Shown here: one piece after another, positions 38,477-48,147 of the stretch
How the letters are laid out: every line of letters begins with the position of its first letter
Numbering within the stretch: the first letter of the stretch is position 1
Assembly (NCBI RefSeq): GCF_038002965.1
Contig: NZ_JBBOOE010000001.1
Span: 3,205,001 to 3,269,000, forward strand
Reading direction: 5' to 3'
Length of the DNA: 64,000 nucleotides
Source of the DNA: Robertmurraya sp. FSL R5-0851
GTDB lineage: Bacteria; Bacillota; Bacilli; Bacillales; Cytobacillaceae
The notes under the pieces: generated by a model
Seen by the model: the letters and a program-made list of their open reading frames with translations, nothing else
Databases searched by the model: none
Told to the model about the DNA's origin: nothing
Program-made: the position numbers and the translations under genes

Positions 38477-39592
38477 TTATATAAATTGAAAAGGGTCCGT
38501 ATGAATGGTTGAAGCGAAAATATTTACTTCATATTTTTTTTGTTTACACATTTCCGTAAGCTTGTTTGCGACTCCCTGTTTCATCACTTTTTCTACATTG
38601 TGACCTGGGTCTATAATATTTAATCCTAGCATCATAGCATCATGTGCAACGTGATAATACATATCACCCGTTATATATACATCAGCCCCCTTGAAGCTGG
38701 CAGCTTGAATATACTTATTCCCGTCCCCACCAAGCACTGCAACCTTTTTCACCTTAGAATCTAAGTCCCCAACGACTCGAACGGCAGGCACATCTAGGGC
38801 CACTTTAACAAATTTTGCGAATTCGCGGAGAGTTGTTTCTTGGACGGTCCCTATCTTACCCAAACCTAGTGACTTTGCTTGATTTTTTAGTCGGTAAACA
38901 TCATACGCTACTTCTTCGTATGGATGTGCTTTCATCATTGCCGATAGTACCTTCTTTTCTAAATGAGCAGGAAACACGGTCTCTATTCTTGCTTCCTCCA
39001 CTTGCTCCACTTTTCCTATCGCTCCATAAGTAGGATTTGCCCCTTCTAAAGGGATAAACTCTCCTTTTCCTTCAGATGTAAAGGAACAGTGAGAATATTG
39101 GCCTATTGAACCTGCCCCCGCATTGCCTAATGCATTTTTTATCGCTTCCTCATACCCAATTGGTACATAGACAACGAGTTTAAGTAATTCAGAATCGTAG
39201 GTTGGAACAAGAACCTCTGTGTTTGATAATTTCAAGGCGTCTGCCAGCAAATCATTTACTCCGCCTTCTGCAACGTCCAGATTCGTGTGAGCTGCATATA
39301 CAGCGATATCATGTTTGATTAACTTTTCAATCATTCGACCTGTTGCTGTATCTGTCACGAGCTTCTGTAAAGGACGATAAATGAGTGGATGATGAGCAAT
39401 GATCAATTCAACATTATTATGTATCGCTTCATCCACTACCTCTTCTAGTACATCGAGTGCGATCATTACATTTGAAACTTTTTTGTTTAGTCTGCCAATT
39501 TGCAAACCAATCTTATCTCCTTCTAATGCAAGGTTCTTTGGTGAAAATTGTTCAAATAGACTAATAACTTCATGTCCATTTACGGTTTTCAC
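38477..39592 (-). CDS. yqfO: NIF3-family dinuclear metal-centre protein YqfO
   Basis: A conserved protein with a dinuclear metal site, of uncertain biochemical role. The HH metal motif LIIAHHPLIYRP and AAHTNLD lie in the N-terminal half, and GDMYYHVAHDAM in the C-terminal half. A central inserted domain (about 135-235) is related to PII/CutA trimerising domains, as in B. subtilis YqfO. 371 residues. It begins within the last four bases of trmK. Confidence 0.9.
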   Translation of the reverse strand: MKTVNGHEVISLFEQFSPKNLALEGDKIGLQIGRLNKKVSNVMIALDVLEEVVDEAIHNNVELIIAHHPLIYRPLQKLVTDTATGRMIEKLIKHDIAVYAAHTNLDVAEGGVNDLLADALKLSNTEVLVPTYDSELLKLVVYVPIGYEEAIKNALGNAGAGSIGQYSHCSFTSEGKGEFIPLEGANPTYGAIGKVEQVEEARIETVFPAHLEKKVLSAMMKAHPYEEVAYDVYRLKNQAKSLGLGKIGTVQETTLREFAKFVKVALDVPAVRVVGDLDSKVKKVAVLGGDGNKYIQAASFKGADVYITGDMYYHVAHDAMMLGLNIIDPGHNVEKVMKQGVANKLTEMCKQKKYEVNIFASTIHTDPFQFI

Positions 39593-40287
39593 TGACCCAA
39601 AACCTCCTTTACCATTGAAATTTTCTTCTGTATTTCCGTTTTCTTTTCTATTTGGCTAGACTGGCTCATCTGTTTTAAAATACGTTCCCAATTGTTCCAT
39701 TCAGCCGTCCACTTTTGAATAAAAGCCTCGTTCTTTTCTTTACTTAAGAATGGTCCAAAAAGCAATTGATTTTCGATGTTCTCAGAATAAACCGATTCGG
39801 AATTCCCTCTTTCTGCAACTAAGATTTCATAAATCTTTCCATCCTCCTCTAAAATAGCTTCGTTTATGAGACTCCACCCATTTTCTAAGAGCCACAATCG
39901 TATTGAAATAGCGCTAATATTCGGTTGAAGAACAAGCCGCTTCACACCCTCAAGCTTTTCCTTTCCTTCTTCAAGGATACTAGCAATCAGGGCACCACCC
40001 ATTCCGGCAATGGTAATGCACTCTACTTCACCTTTGCCTATAACTTCAAGACCATTTCCTTTTCGCACCTCAATTTGTTTCGTTAATCCTTCCATTTCTA
40101 CTTGTTTCCTCGCAGATTGAAAAGGTCCTTCAACCACTTCACCTGCTATTGCAAAAGGTACTTTTCCAGCTCTTACCACATGACAAGGAAGATAAGCGTG
40201 ATCTGAACCTATATCAGCTAGTTTCGCACCCTCTGGAATAAAATCAGCAACAGTGCTTAGTCTTTTCGATAATCTTTCTACATTCAT
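39589..40287 (-). CDS. trmK: tRNA (adenine-22-N1)-methyltransferase TrmK
   Basis: SAM-dependent enzyme that forms m1A22 in tRNA. The SAM motif is ADIGSDHAYLPCH (about 24-36), followed by RKGNGLEV and TIAGMGGALIASIL, then LQPN. The C-terminal helical domain is about 80 residues. 232 residues, equal to the family. Overlaps yqfO by four bases, as does yqfN in B. subtilis. Confidence 0.93.
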   Translation of the reverse strand: MNVERLSKRLSTVADFIPEGAKLADIGSDHAYLPCHVVRAGKVPFAIAGEVVEGPFQSARKQVEMEGLTKQIEVRKGNGLEVIGKGEVECITIAGMGGALIASILEEGKEKLEGVKRLVLQPNISAISIRLWLLENGWSLINEAILEEDGKIYEILVAERGNSESVYSENIENQLLFGPFLSKEKNEAFIQKWTAEWNNWERILKQMSQSSQIEKKTEIQKKISMVKEVLGQ

Positions 40288-40324
40288 TTACAAACACCAA
40301 CTCTTTATTTGATTACATACAGTA

Positions 40325-40358
40325 TAAAAAAAGTCCTTTACATATGCAAAGGACTTAA
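40325..40358 (-). terminator. terminator after cccA
   Basis: AAGTCCTTT and AAAGGACTT arms with a long T run on the minus strand. Confidence 0.85.
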
Positions 40359-40367
40359 AACGCTTAC

Positions 40368-40733
40368 TTATTTAAGCTCCATTAACCAATCAGCCATTGC
40401 TCCTGCATTCTCAGCAGTAACGAGTCCTGATGGCATTGAGCCTTTTCCGTTTACAAGAATGTCTTCAATTTCTTCTTTAGACAGTTTGTCACCAACACCT
40501 GTTAAAGCTGGACCTACGCCCCCTTGGTATGAATCCCCGTGACATCCAATACAGCCCGCAGACTTATAAATATCTTCAGGATTGTTTGAAACCTCTTCTG
40601 CCTGTTCACCACCGCCTTCTTGTTCTGCAGCTAGTTCCTTACTGTCACCTAAGCCTTTAAACGAAAAAAGGAACATCGCAGCAATACCAAGAACCATGAT
40701 TAAGACGAATGGAATAACCGGATTGCGATTCAT
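40368..40733 (-). CDS. cccA: membrane-anchored cytochrome c550
   Basis: Electron carrier with a single N-terminal membrane anchor (about 7-27), an acidic linker and a c-type haem domain outside the membrane. The haem motif CIGCH lies near residue 61 and the axial Met is likely in the GSMPSGLV stretch. The ATG at 40733 follows GGGAGGG by six bases, giving 121 residues, the same size as B. subtilis CccA. Confidence 0.93.
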   Translation of the reverse strand: MNRNPVIPFVLIMVLGIAAMFLFSFKGLGDSKELAAEQEGGGEQAEEVSNNPEDIYKSAGCIGCHGDSYQGGVGPALTGVGDKLSKEEIEDILVNGKGSMPSGLVTAENAGAMADWLMELK

Positions 40734-40861
40734 GCTTTTCCCTCCCTTATGTAAGTACATCAAAAACTATTTAAATATAGAATGCAAACAATATCTATTT
40801 TACTTGAAAATGGGCAGAAGGAAAAGTACTAAAGTAAACTTTGTCACATTATGTTCTCATT

Positions 40862-40895
40862 TTAGACAAAACCTCACTAGGTTTTTGTGAGGTCT
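40862..40895 (-). terminator. terminator of the acyl-CoA dehydrogenase gene
   Basis: ACCTCAC and GTGAGGT arms followed by TTTTGTCT on the minus strand. Confidence 0.6.
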
Positions 40896-40913
40896 GTCAT
40901 AAACGAAGAAAAG

Positions 40914-42053
40914 TTAACAACCTATTTCTCTTGCAATTACCATGCGTTGAATTTCTGAAGTACCTTCACCAATTTCTGTTAACTTTCCATCACGCATATA
41001 TCGTTCCACATGATAATCCTTCATATACCCGTAACCCCCGTGTATTTGTACTGCCTGATCAGTAACCTCCATACAAATTTCTGAAGCGTAAAGCTTACAC
41101 ATGGAAGCTTCTTTTGTAAAGGAACGCCCCTGATCTTTTAACCAAGCCGCTTTATAAACCATATTTCTTGCAAGTTCAATCTTCATGGCCATGTCTGCAA
41201 GCTTGAATTGTATCGCCTGAAAATGGGACAACGATTTTCCAAATTGCTGCCTTTGCTTTGCATAGCTCAATGCCTTTTCGTAAGCTGCCTGAGCAATGCC
41301 TACTGCCATTGCACCTATTCCAATTCTTCCCCCATCAAGAGTGATTAAGAATTGTTTAAACCCCTCTCCACGCTTTCCTAGTAAATTCTCAGATGGTACT
41401 TGAACATCTTCTAATACTAACTCGGTTGTATTGGAGGCATGAAGCCCCATTTTCTCATAATTACTGATGACTTGAAAACCAGGGGAATTCGTTGGAATCA
41501 TAATAGCACTAATTTCTTTTTTTCCATTTTGTTCCCCAGTAACTGCGGTAATAGCTAGATGCTTGGCGTAGCTTGCATTTGTAATATAACATTTATTACC
41601 ATTTATAACAAACGTCCCATCTTTTTCAACCGCTCTCGTCTTAGTACCACCCGCATCGGAACCTGCATTAGGTTCGGTAAGTCCAAAGGCCCCAAAAGAT
41701 TCACCTGTACAAATCGGAATTAAATATTTTCTCTTTTGTTCTTCCGTACCAAACAAATGAAGTGGTACACCGCCTAGCGATATATGGGCTGAGTACGTAA
41801 TTCCTGTAGAGGCACAGGCTCTACTTAGCTCCTCTGTGACTATGGCAAAGCTTATTGTATCTGCTCCCCCACCACCGTATTCTTCTGGAAATGGAAGCCC
41901 CATTAAGCCTAATTCAGTTAGCTTTTGAAACACTTCATGTGGGAACTGCTTATGAATGTCTCTTTCGAGCGCACCAGGTGCAACCTCTTCATTAGCAAAT
42001 TCTCTTATTGTTCGAAGGATCATGCTTTGTTCTGATGTTAAATCAAAATTCAC
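40914..42053 (-). CDS. acyl-CoA dehydrogenase
   Basis: FAD enzyme that introduces the alpha-beta double bond in acyl-CoA during fatty acid or branched-chain amino acid breakdown. The FAD motif FGLTEPNAGSDAGGTKTRA and the C-terminal GGYGYMKDYHVERYMRDGK ... IGEGTSEIQ, which contains the usual catalytic Glu position, are present. The chain-length class cannot be read reliably; short-chain or branched-chain is likely. It begins with a GTG six bases after GGAGGAG. It is not part of the B. subtilis sigA region and looks like a local addition. Confidence 0.93.
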   Translation of the reverse strand: MNFDLTSEQSMILRTIREFANEEVAPGALERDIHKQFPHEVFQKLTELGLMGLPFPEEYGGGGADTISFAIVTEELSRACASTGITYSAHISLGGVPLHLFGTEEQKRKYLIPICTGESFGAFGLTEPNAGSDAGGTKTRAVEKDGTFVINGNKCYITNASYAKHLAITAVTGEQNGKKEISAIMIPTNSPGFQVISNYEKMGLHASNTTELVLEDVQVPSENLLGKRGEGFKQFLITLDGGRIGIGAMAVGIAQAAYEKALSYAKQRQQFGKSLSHFQAIQFKLADMAMKIELARNMVYKAAWLKDQGRSFTKEASMCKLYASEICMEVTDQAVQIHGGYGYMKDYHVERYMRDGKLTEIGEGTSEIQRMVIAREIGC

Positions 42054-42155
42054 GTTTTTCTCCTCCTCATACCTAATAATGAAATCGCTTTCATAACTAT
42101 TATATAAGGAGTTAAATCATTTTCCTAACATTTTAAATTTTACAATAAATAATCA

Positions 42156-42683
42156 TTATATAAATATAGATCCAATTAGTAATAGCAGCCCTAAAATGGA
42201 AGAAATGCTAAAGTACAATAACTTTGCCTTTTTGCCAATGATAAACCAAACGATACAGTTCAAAGTAATGATTACATAAAGGCTTACATGATTATTAGGA
42301 AAAAAATATGTGGCTAGATCTACAGAGCATAACAAAGCGATGAGGGCAGTAGAAATCATTGGAATGATAAAGTCAGTCGCTTTTCTAAAAAAATAAAAAC
42401 TAGCACCAAATCCAAATAATAGCAATAAAGCATAAAGAGTCGTTTGCAAAAAGAAAGATAATTCAGTAAAATATATAAATATACCAAATGGAACCAGTAG
42501 CAATGGAGTATAAGCGAGTAAAAACTTCTTCTTGATGCTTCTTTTTCCAACTTTCTTTCCGTTAATTTGTTCACCTTCTGTATATAAAGCTAATAAAAAA
42601 TTGCAATATTGTTCTGGTAACAGCTTCGTTTCTTTCCAATACTGAATTTCTTTAACAATGATTTCTTTCCGATTATCACTCAT
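42156..42683 (-). CDS. membrane protein of unknown function
   Basis: A 175-residue protein that I do not recognise. A soluble N-terminal region (1-55) has the patterned stretch YWKETKLLPEQYCNFLLALYTEG, followed by about six short membrane helices. An AAAGGACAAGGT site precedes the ATG. It lies between the acyl-CoA dehydrogenase and sigA, separated from sigA by a terminator. Confidence 0.75.
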   Translation of the reverse strand: MSDNRKEIIVKEIQYWKETKLLPEQYCNFLLALYTEGEQINGKKVGKRSIKKKFLLAYTPLLLVPFGIFIYFTELSFFLQTTLYALLLLFGFGASFYFFRKATDFIIPMISTALIALLCSVDLATYFFPNNHVSLYVIITLNCIVWFIIGKKAKLLYFSISSILGLLLLIGSIFI

Positions 42684-42709
42684 ACCTTGTCCTTTCTCTT
42701 GCTATACAC

Positions 42710-42752
42710 ATAAAAATAGTTTACCTCTATTGTAAGAAGTAAACTATTTTTA
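42710..42752 (-). terminator. terminator after sigA
   Basis: AAAAATAGTTTA and TAAACTATTTTT arms, ending the dnaG-sigA transcript. Confidence 0.82.
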
Positions 42753-42762
42753 GACAATCATT

Positions 42763-43887
42763 TTATTCTAAGAAATCCTTTAAACGCTTGCTACGGCTAG
42801 GGTGTCTTAACTTTCTTAACGCTTTTGCTTCAATTTGTCTTATTCGTTCTCTAGTGACACCAAACACTTTTCCTACTTCTTCTAAAGTTCTCGTGCGGCC
42901 ATCATCAAGTCCAAAACGAAGTCGTAAAACATTTTCTTCACGGTCGGTTAATGTATCAAGGACATCTTCAAGCTGTTCTTTTAACAGTTCATAAGCTGCA
43001 TGCTCAGAAGGGGATGTAGCATCCTGATCCTCAATGAAATCACCTAAATGCGAGTCATCTTCTTCACCAATTGGTGTTTCTAAAGAAACTGGTTCTTGAG
43101 CAATTTTCAGGATTTCACGAACCTTGTCAGGCGTTAAATCCATATCTTCTCCAATTTCTTCTGGAGTTGGTTCACGTCCAAGATCCTGAAGTAGCTGACG
43201 TTGAACACGAATTAATTTATTGATGGTTTCCACCATATGAACGGGGATACGGATGGTTCTTGCTTGGTCAGCAATCGCACGAGTAATTGCTTGTCGAATC
43301 CACCAAGTAGCATACGTACTAAATTTAAACCCTTTGCGATAATCAAACTTTTCAACAGCTTTAATTAATCCCATATTTCCTTCTTGAATCAAATCAAGGA
43401 ACAACATACCGCGACCAACATAACGTTTTGCAATACTAACTACAAGACGTAGGTTTGCTTCTGCTAGTCGGCGCTTTGCTTCTTCGTCACCTTGTTCAAT
43501 ACGATTAGCAAGTGAAATTTCCTCTTCTGCAGACAATAAGTCCACACGACCGATTTCCTTTAAATACATTCGGACTGGGTCATTAATCTTAACACCTGGC
43601 GGTACGCTTAAATCATTTAAATCGAATTCTTCTTCACCTTTAGCAAGCTCCTGAATATTTGGGTCACCATCTTCAGAGTCACCCACTAATTCTACACCTT
43701 GCTCACCTAAAAATTCATAAAACTCATCCATTTGATCAGAGTCCACATCAAAATTAGCTAATTTTTCTGCAATATCGTCATAGGCTAGAACCCCTGTTTT
43801 CTTTCCAACCTCTGTTAACTGATCTTTTACTTGTTCTAGGGTCAAATCTGAATCAACCTCTTTTGAACGGGCCGATTTTTCAGCCAT
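42763..43887 (-). CDS. sigA: housekeeping sigma factor SigA
   Basis: Primary sigma factor directing RNA polymerase to vegetative promoters. Region 1.2 ([11 protein letters not shown]), the region 2 core [20 protein letters not shown] and the region 4.2 helix-turn-helix ([18 protein letters not shown]) are complete, and the C-terminus is KRLKDFLE. The ATG at 43887 follows GGAGGGG by five bases, giving 374 residues. Third gene of the yqxD-dnaG-sigA operon. Confidence 0.97.
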   Translation of the reverse strand: MAEKSARSKEVDSDLTLEQVKDQLTEVGKKTGVLAYDDIAEKLANFDVDSDQMDEFYEFLGEQGVELVGDSEDGDPNIQELAKGEEEFDLNDLSVPPGVKINDPVRMYLKEIGRVDLLSAEEEISLANRIEQGDEEAKRRLAEANLRLVVSIAKRYVGRGMLFLDLIQEGNMGLIKAVEKFDYRKGFKFSTYATWWIRQAITRAIADQARTIRIPVHMVETINKLIRVQRQLLQDLGREPTPEEIGEDMDLTPDKVREILKIAQEPVSLETPIGEEDDSHLGDFIEDQDATSPSEHAAYELLKEQLEDVLDTLTDREENVLRLRFGLDDGRTRTLEEVGKVFGVTRERIRQIEAKALRKLRHPSRSKRLKDFLE

Positions 43888-43920
43888 ATGTACCCCTCCT
43901 TCCAAAGTCAAACAACAAAC

Positions 43921-45735
43921 TCAAATCTTTAATGTTTTGCGCAATTGGATAATTTCCATCGCAATCGCAGCAGCCCTTCCATGATCCTTTTGTCTCTCTG
44001 CTTCTTTCTCTTCTGCTTCTTTTTCTTTTATTTTTAACATCTTTTGATAATTAAACACCTGCTTAATGTAATCGGAAAGTTCTTGGTCGCTTATTTCCTC
44101 ACCTATAGACATCATTCCAATATCTGCTACCGTACGTCTAAGCTTTTCATCTTTTATATACGTTAGGAAATCACTAGGATTTGGTTCGAGTCCCTTTTCA
44201 TAGTAACCATACAAATAAGTGATGATTGCTTGATGCTCATCAATATTTAAGGGAGTACCATTTAACAAATCCTGCACTTTATATGCTATGTCATAATCCT
44301 TTAACATATAAGCTATTAAACGTCTTTCTGCAGTTTCATAAGCCGGCCTTAAGTTGGAAGATTGTTTGATAACCACATCTTGATTTCTTTTTTGAACGTA
44401 TTGCTCACGGTTTCCTTTTTTGTTCGCAAAGAAAAATTGTTTTTGTTGTTGCTTTAATGCATCAAGTGAAAGTGAAAACTCACTTGCTAGCTGTCTCAAG
44501 TAGTGATCTCGTTCCACTACCTTCTCAAGTTGGCTTATTTCCTTTAATACTTCTTCGATATATTGGAGGCGAATTCCTTCATTATTTAAATCCTTTCCTC
44601 GTCTTAAATACCGAAGTTTAAAATTCATTAATGTTACACTAGCAGAGATAATTTCGTTTTGAAATTTCTCTTCACCATTTTGACGAATATAGTCATCAGG
44701 ATCCATTCCATCTGGCAATATTGCCACTCGAACCTGAATTCCCGAGGAATGAAGAAGCTGACTAGCCCGATAAGCGGCTTCAATTCCAGCTTTGTCTCCA
44801 TCGTAACAAATCGTAACTGCTTCAGCGCTCCGCCTGATCGACACGATATGATCGTCTGTCAAAGATGTTCCCATAGTTGCCACACCATTGTGTACACCTG
44901 ATCGATCGGCAGCTATTACATCAGCAAACCCCTCAAATAATACGATTTGATTCGTTTTTTTAATACTTGCCCTTGCTTGATGAAAATTATATAAAATTTT
45001 ACTTTTGTTAAAAATTGCTGTTTCAGGACTGTTTAAATACTTTGGCTCATCCGACCCTAAAGATCGTCCTGAAAATGCAATTGTATTGCCTTTGTGGTCT
45101 AATATAGGAAACATAATGCGGTCTCTGAAGCGATCAAAATAAGTACCATCACGTTCACGTTTTATAACGAGCCCTGCTCTTTCCATTACATCAGGAGGAA
45201 AATTACGTTTCGTAAGAAATTTGTAAACAAAATCCCACGAATTTAATGAATAGCCTATTTGAAATTTTTCTATCGCTTCGATTGTAAAGCCTCTCGATAA
45301 AAGGTACTCAAGTGCATGTTGACCGTCTTTTGTGTTTACTAGCAAATGATGATAGAATTTACGTAATAAATCGTGAGCGTCAATCATCTGCTGAAAATCA
45401 TTCGGAATCGCCCTAGTATTAGTGTGAGATGACGAATCGATATGTAGCTCAACATTTCCTTTTTTAGCTAGTTTAACAGCCGCTTCTATAAATGAGACAC
45501 CTTCTTGTTCCATTAAGAATGAGAATGCATTTCCACCTGCTCCACATCCGAAACAATGATATATTTGCTTATCCGGAGAAACGGAGAAGGACGGAGAGTT
45601 TTCTCCATGAAACGGACAAAGTCCAAAATAATTCCGACCTTGTTTTTTTAGCTGAACATAGTCGCTAACCACGTCCACTATATCAACCGCCTGGCGAATT
45701 TCATTAATTTTATCCTCAGGGATACGTTCTGCCAT
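43921..45735 (-). CDS. dnaG: DNA primase
   Basis: Synthesises RNA primers at the replication fork. The N-terminal zinc-binding domain shows CPFH near residue 41 and CFGCGAGG, the TOPRIM core has LFEGFADVIAADRSG and the acidic CYDGDKAG, and the C-terminal helicase-binding domain follows. 604 residues, a normal length. It lies 33 bases before sigA and 39 after yqxD. Confidence 0.97.
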   Translation of the reverse strand: MAERIPEDKINEIRQAVDIVDVVSDYVQLKKQGRNYFGLCPFHGENSPSFSVSPDKQIYHCFGCGAGGNAFSFLMEQEGVSFIEAAVKLAKKGNVELHIDSSSHTNTRAIPNDFQQMIDAHDLLRKFYHHLLVNTKDGQHALEYLLSRGFTIEAIEKFQIGYSLNSWDFVYKFLTKRNFPPDVMERAGLVIKRERDGTYFDRFRDRIMFPILDHKGNTIAFSGRSLGSDEPKYLNSPETAIFNKSKILYNFHQARASIKKTNQIVLFEGFADVIAADRSGVHNGVATMGTSLTDDHIVSIRRSAEAVTICYDGDKAGIEAAYRASQLLHSSGIQVRVAILPDGMDPDDYIRQNGEEKFQNEIISASVTLMNFKLRYLRRGKDLNNEGIRLQYIEEVLKEISQLEKVVERDHYLRQLASEFSLSLDALKQQQKQFFFANKKGNREQYVQKRNQDVVIKQSSNLRPAYETAERRLIAYMLKDYDIAYKVQDLLNGTPLNIDEHQAIITYLYGYYEKGLEPNPSDFLTYIKDEKLRRTVADIGMMSIGEEISDQELSDYIKQVFNYQKMLKIKEKEAEEKEAERQKDHGRAAAIAMEIIQLRKTLKI

Positions 45736-45774
45736 GAAAACAACTCCAGGTATTAGTGAGTAATTCGCGATAAA

Positions 45775-46245
45775 TTATAGATTTCCTGCAAATTTCGACA
45801 AAATGCTATAAAAATTTTTCGCAAAATCATCTCGGTCAGTTTGACCAAAACGTTTGGGCCCTTTTGAGTGTATCCCTTGTCGCCTAGCTTTCGCGGCAAG
45901 ATACCTCATATCAAGAGCAAGATTAATATCCTTCTCTTCGTATACATTCCCCCTTGGAGAAAGTACATAAACACCTTTATTCACGAGAGTCGAAGCTAAC
46001 CCGATGTCTTGGGTGACTACAAAGTCTCCTTTACCCACATGGTTCATGATATATAAGTCAACTTCCTCCTTGCCCGTATCGACATATTTCCATGTTCCTG
46101 TAGCTTCTGTTGAACTCATATGATTATAAGATGCAACAAAAATAACTTCTAATGAAAAATTCGACGCGATTTCGACAATTTCCTGCTTCACTGGGCAGGA
46201 ATCTGCATCAACAAGAACCTTTGGTAAACCTAATGTACTATTAAT
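45775..46245 (-). CDS. yqxD: UPF0178/YaiI family protein YqxD, non-standard start or early stop
   Basis: A conserved protein of the UPF0178 family (DUF188, NYN/PIN-like) of unknown function. The conserved N-terminal block KVLVDADSCPVKQEI is intact but begins upstream of any ATG, GTG or TTG in frame. The ATG that has a perfect AAGGAGG site (46260) is followed in the same frame by GAG and then TGA. An in-frame ATT at 46245 has GGAGTG seven bases upstream and would give MNSTLGLPK..., 156 residues, the family length. The best reading is an ATT start. Alternatives are a nonsense mutation, or a GTG at 46191 that would cut off the catalytic-looking DAD motif. It leads the dnaG-sigA operon. Confidence 0.75.
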   Translation of the reverse strand: MNSTLGLPKVLVDADSCPVKQEIVEIASNFSLEVIFVASYNHMSSTEATGTWKYVDTGKEEVDLYIMNHVGKGDFVVTQDIGLASTLVNKGVYVLSPRGNVYEEKDINLALDMRYLAAKARRQGIHSKGPKRFGQTDRDDFAKNFYSILSKFAGNL

Positions 46246-46408
46246 TCTACATCACTCCATATATTCCTCCTTATTTCAAGGAATAACTTAGTGGAAAAGC
46301 GTTTGTCGAATTTTTTTCGGACGAGTATCTTGACTTCTGACAATAAATAGTTTATTCGTTCATAGTGAAGTCTAAACCTAATCTGATACATTTTTATCAC
46401 AATTTTTT

Positions 46409-46414
46409 ATTATA
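46409..46414 (-). promoter_or_regulatory. possible -10 box of the yqxD-dnaG-sigA operon
   Basis: A perfect TATAAT on the minus strand upstream of yqxD; its -35 partner is weak. The 250-base leader may hold further promoters that I could not resolve. Confidence 0.4.
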
Positions 46415-46467
46415 GTATAAAAAAGTCTATTTTTCCATTACTTTTTTTGTGTTACTCCCCAAACAAT

Positions 46468-46506
46468 AAAAAGAAATAGCACATCATTTTATGCGCTATT
46501 TCTTTT
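46468..46506 (-). terminator. terminator after yqfL
   Basis: AAAGAAATAGC and GCTATTTCTTT arms around a short loop, just past the stop of yqfL. Confidence 0.82.
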
Positions 46507-46508
46507 AT

Positions 46509-47309
46509 TTATCCTCTTTTTAAGTAACGGTTTAAAATAACATTTGCTGTTTCCTCAACAGCTTTGTTGGTTACATCAATTACATGACATCCTATTCTTG
46601 AGACAATTTTATCAAAATACTCGATTTCCTCTTTAATTCGTTCAATATTCGCATAGCTTGCTCGGTCATTTAAACCTAAAGAAAGTAATCTTTCTCGTCT
46701 AATATTATTCAGCTTTTCTGGGCTGATTTTTAATCCGAAGCATTTCTCTGAAGGCACTTTAAACAATTCCTCAGGCGGATCAACCTCAGGGACAAGCGGA
46801 ACATTAGCCACTTTAATACGTTTATGAGCCAGATACTGTGATAATGGAGTCTTTGAAGTTCTCGAAACACCCACTAAGACGATATCAGCCTTTAATATTC
46901 CTCGTGGATCGCGACCATCATCATACTTAACTGCAAATTCAATTGCTTCCACCTTTTTAAAATAGTCCTCATCAAGCTTCCGAACTAAACCAGGTTCAAA
47001 TAAAGGCTGTTTACCACAGATATCTTGTATTTGGTCAATTAAAGGTCCAATAATATCACATGCATAAATCCCTTCTGCCTTCGCTGTATCTCTCATATAC
47101 TCGCGCATATCTGGCTTTACAAGTGTATAGGCAACCATCCCACCGTCTAATTTCACAAGTGAAATCACTTCATCAATATTGGATTTATCCTCTACATATG
47201 GAAACCTCTTGATTGTGACTTCTTGTCCATCAAATTGGCTTATCGCTGCTTTTGTTACGAGCTCTGCAGTTTCTCCTACAGAATCTGATACCACGTAGAC
47301 GATTGGCAT
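46509..47309 (-). CDS. yqfL: PPDK/PEP synthase regulatory protein (bifunctional kinase-pyrophosphorylase)
   Basis: DUF299 protein that uses ADP to phosphorylate, and phosphate to dephosphorylate, pyruvate phosphate dikinase or PEP synthase. In B. subtilis it is linked to CcpN in gluconeogenic control. The N-terminal [18 protein letters not shown] and the P-loop-like [15 protein letters not shown] (about 146-160) are the family hallmarks. The start at 47309 is preferred; an ATG six codons earlier lacks proper spacing. It follows ccpN closely. Confidence 0.92.
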   Translation of the reverse strand: MPIVYVVSDSVGETAELVTKAAISQFDGQEVTIKRFPYVEDKSNIDEVISLVKLDGGMVAYTLVKPDMREYMRDTAKAEGIYACDIIGPLIDQIQDICGKQPLFEPGLVRKLDEDYFKKVEAIEFAVKYDDGRDPRGILKADIVLVGVSRTSKTPLSQYLAHKRIKVANVPLVPEVDPPEELFKVPSEKCFGLKISPEKLNNIRRERLLSLGLNDRASYANIERIKEEIEYFDKIVSRIGCHVIDVTNKAVEETANVILNRYLKRG

Positions 47310-47384
47310 TTTCCCCAACTTCCTCATCTCCTACATCTTTTGTAATAGTGTAATGCGAATCGAGTAATTCCATTTTCGAAAGTG

Positions 47385-48017
47385 TTAATTTCCTTCTGCT
47401 AATGCTACAAACGCCTTTGTTAGATTTGTTTTGGTGATCCTACCAAGTACTTCGAAACCTCTTTCCGATTCCCTAACAACAGGCAATGCATCAATTTGCT
47501 TATCAATTAATTTATGTGCCACATCAATGAGTAGATCGTCTTTTCCGCACATGGTAACATTAGGCATCCTTGTCATGATGATATGCACCGGTAATGTGGT
47601 TAGTTCCTGCTTTCCAATACTTGCTCGAAGCAGATCTTTTCTAGACAATACGCCCGTGAGCAATGAAGATTGATCGACAACAAATAATGTTCCAACATCT
47701 TCGAGAAACATGGTACAGATCGCATCGTAAACAGAAACGTTTTCGTTCACTACTACCGGAATCGACTGATAATCCTTCACATACAGTTTCTTTAAGTTCT
47801 CCGTTAATAATTGAGTGCCTGATTTCCCTGTGTAAAAATAACCTACCCTTGGCCGTGCATCCAAATATCCAGCCATGGTTAGAATGGCTAGATCTGGTCG
47901 AAGTGTAGCTCTAGTTAGATTGAGTCGTTCTGCAATATGCTCTCCGGTAATCGGTCCATTTTCCTTCACAATTTGCAAAATATGCTCTTGCCGTTTATTT
48001 AGCTCGATTGTACTCAC
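47385..48017 (-). CDS. ccpN: CcpN, repressor of gluconeogenesis
   Basis: HTH plus CBS-pair transcription regulator that represses gapB and pckA in glucose. The N-terminal helix-turn-helix contains NGPITGEHIAERLNLTRATLR (about 20-40), followed by ILTMAGYLDARPRVGYFYTGK and two CBS motifs (about 80-140 and 145-205). The start is a GTG at 48017, AAAGGG about ten bases upstream; a GTG one codon earlier is possible. 210 residues. Confidence 0.93.
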   Translation of the reverse strand: MSTIELNKRQEHILQIVKENGPITGEHIAERLNLTRATLRPDLAILTMAGYLDARPRVGYFYTGKSGTQLLTENLKKLYVKDYQSIPVVVNENVSVYDAICTMFLEDVGTLFVVDQSSLLTGVLSRKDLLRASIGKQELTTLPVHIIMTRMPNVTMCGKDDLLIDVAHKLIDKQIDALPVVRESERGFEVLGRITKTNLTKAFVALAEGN

Positions 48018-48104
48018 CACCTAATTGCCCTTTAGGCTCATATGTATGTCATACTTATATAAAATTATTATATACTATCTCTCATAAATGAAAAGACATA
48101 AGGA

Positions 48105-48140
48105 TAAAAAGAGCCTTCACCATTCAGAAGGCCCTCTTTT
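48105..48140 (-). terminator. terminator after glyS
   Basis: AAAAGAG-CCTTC and GAAGG-CTCTTTT arms, separating glyQS from ccpN. Confidence 0.8.
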
Positions 48141-48147
48141 ATAAAGT

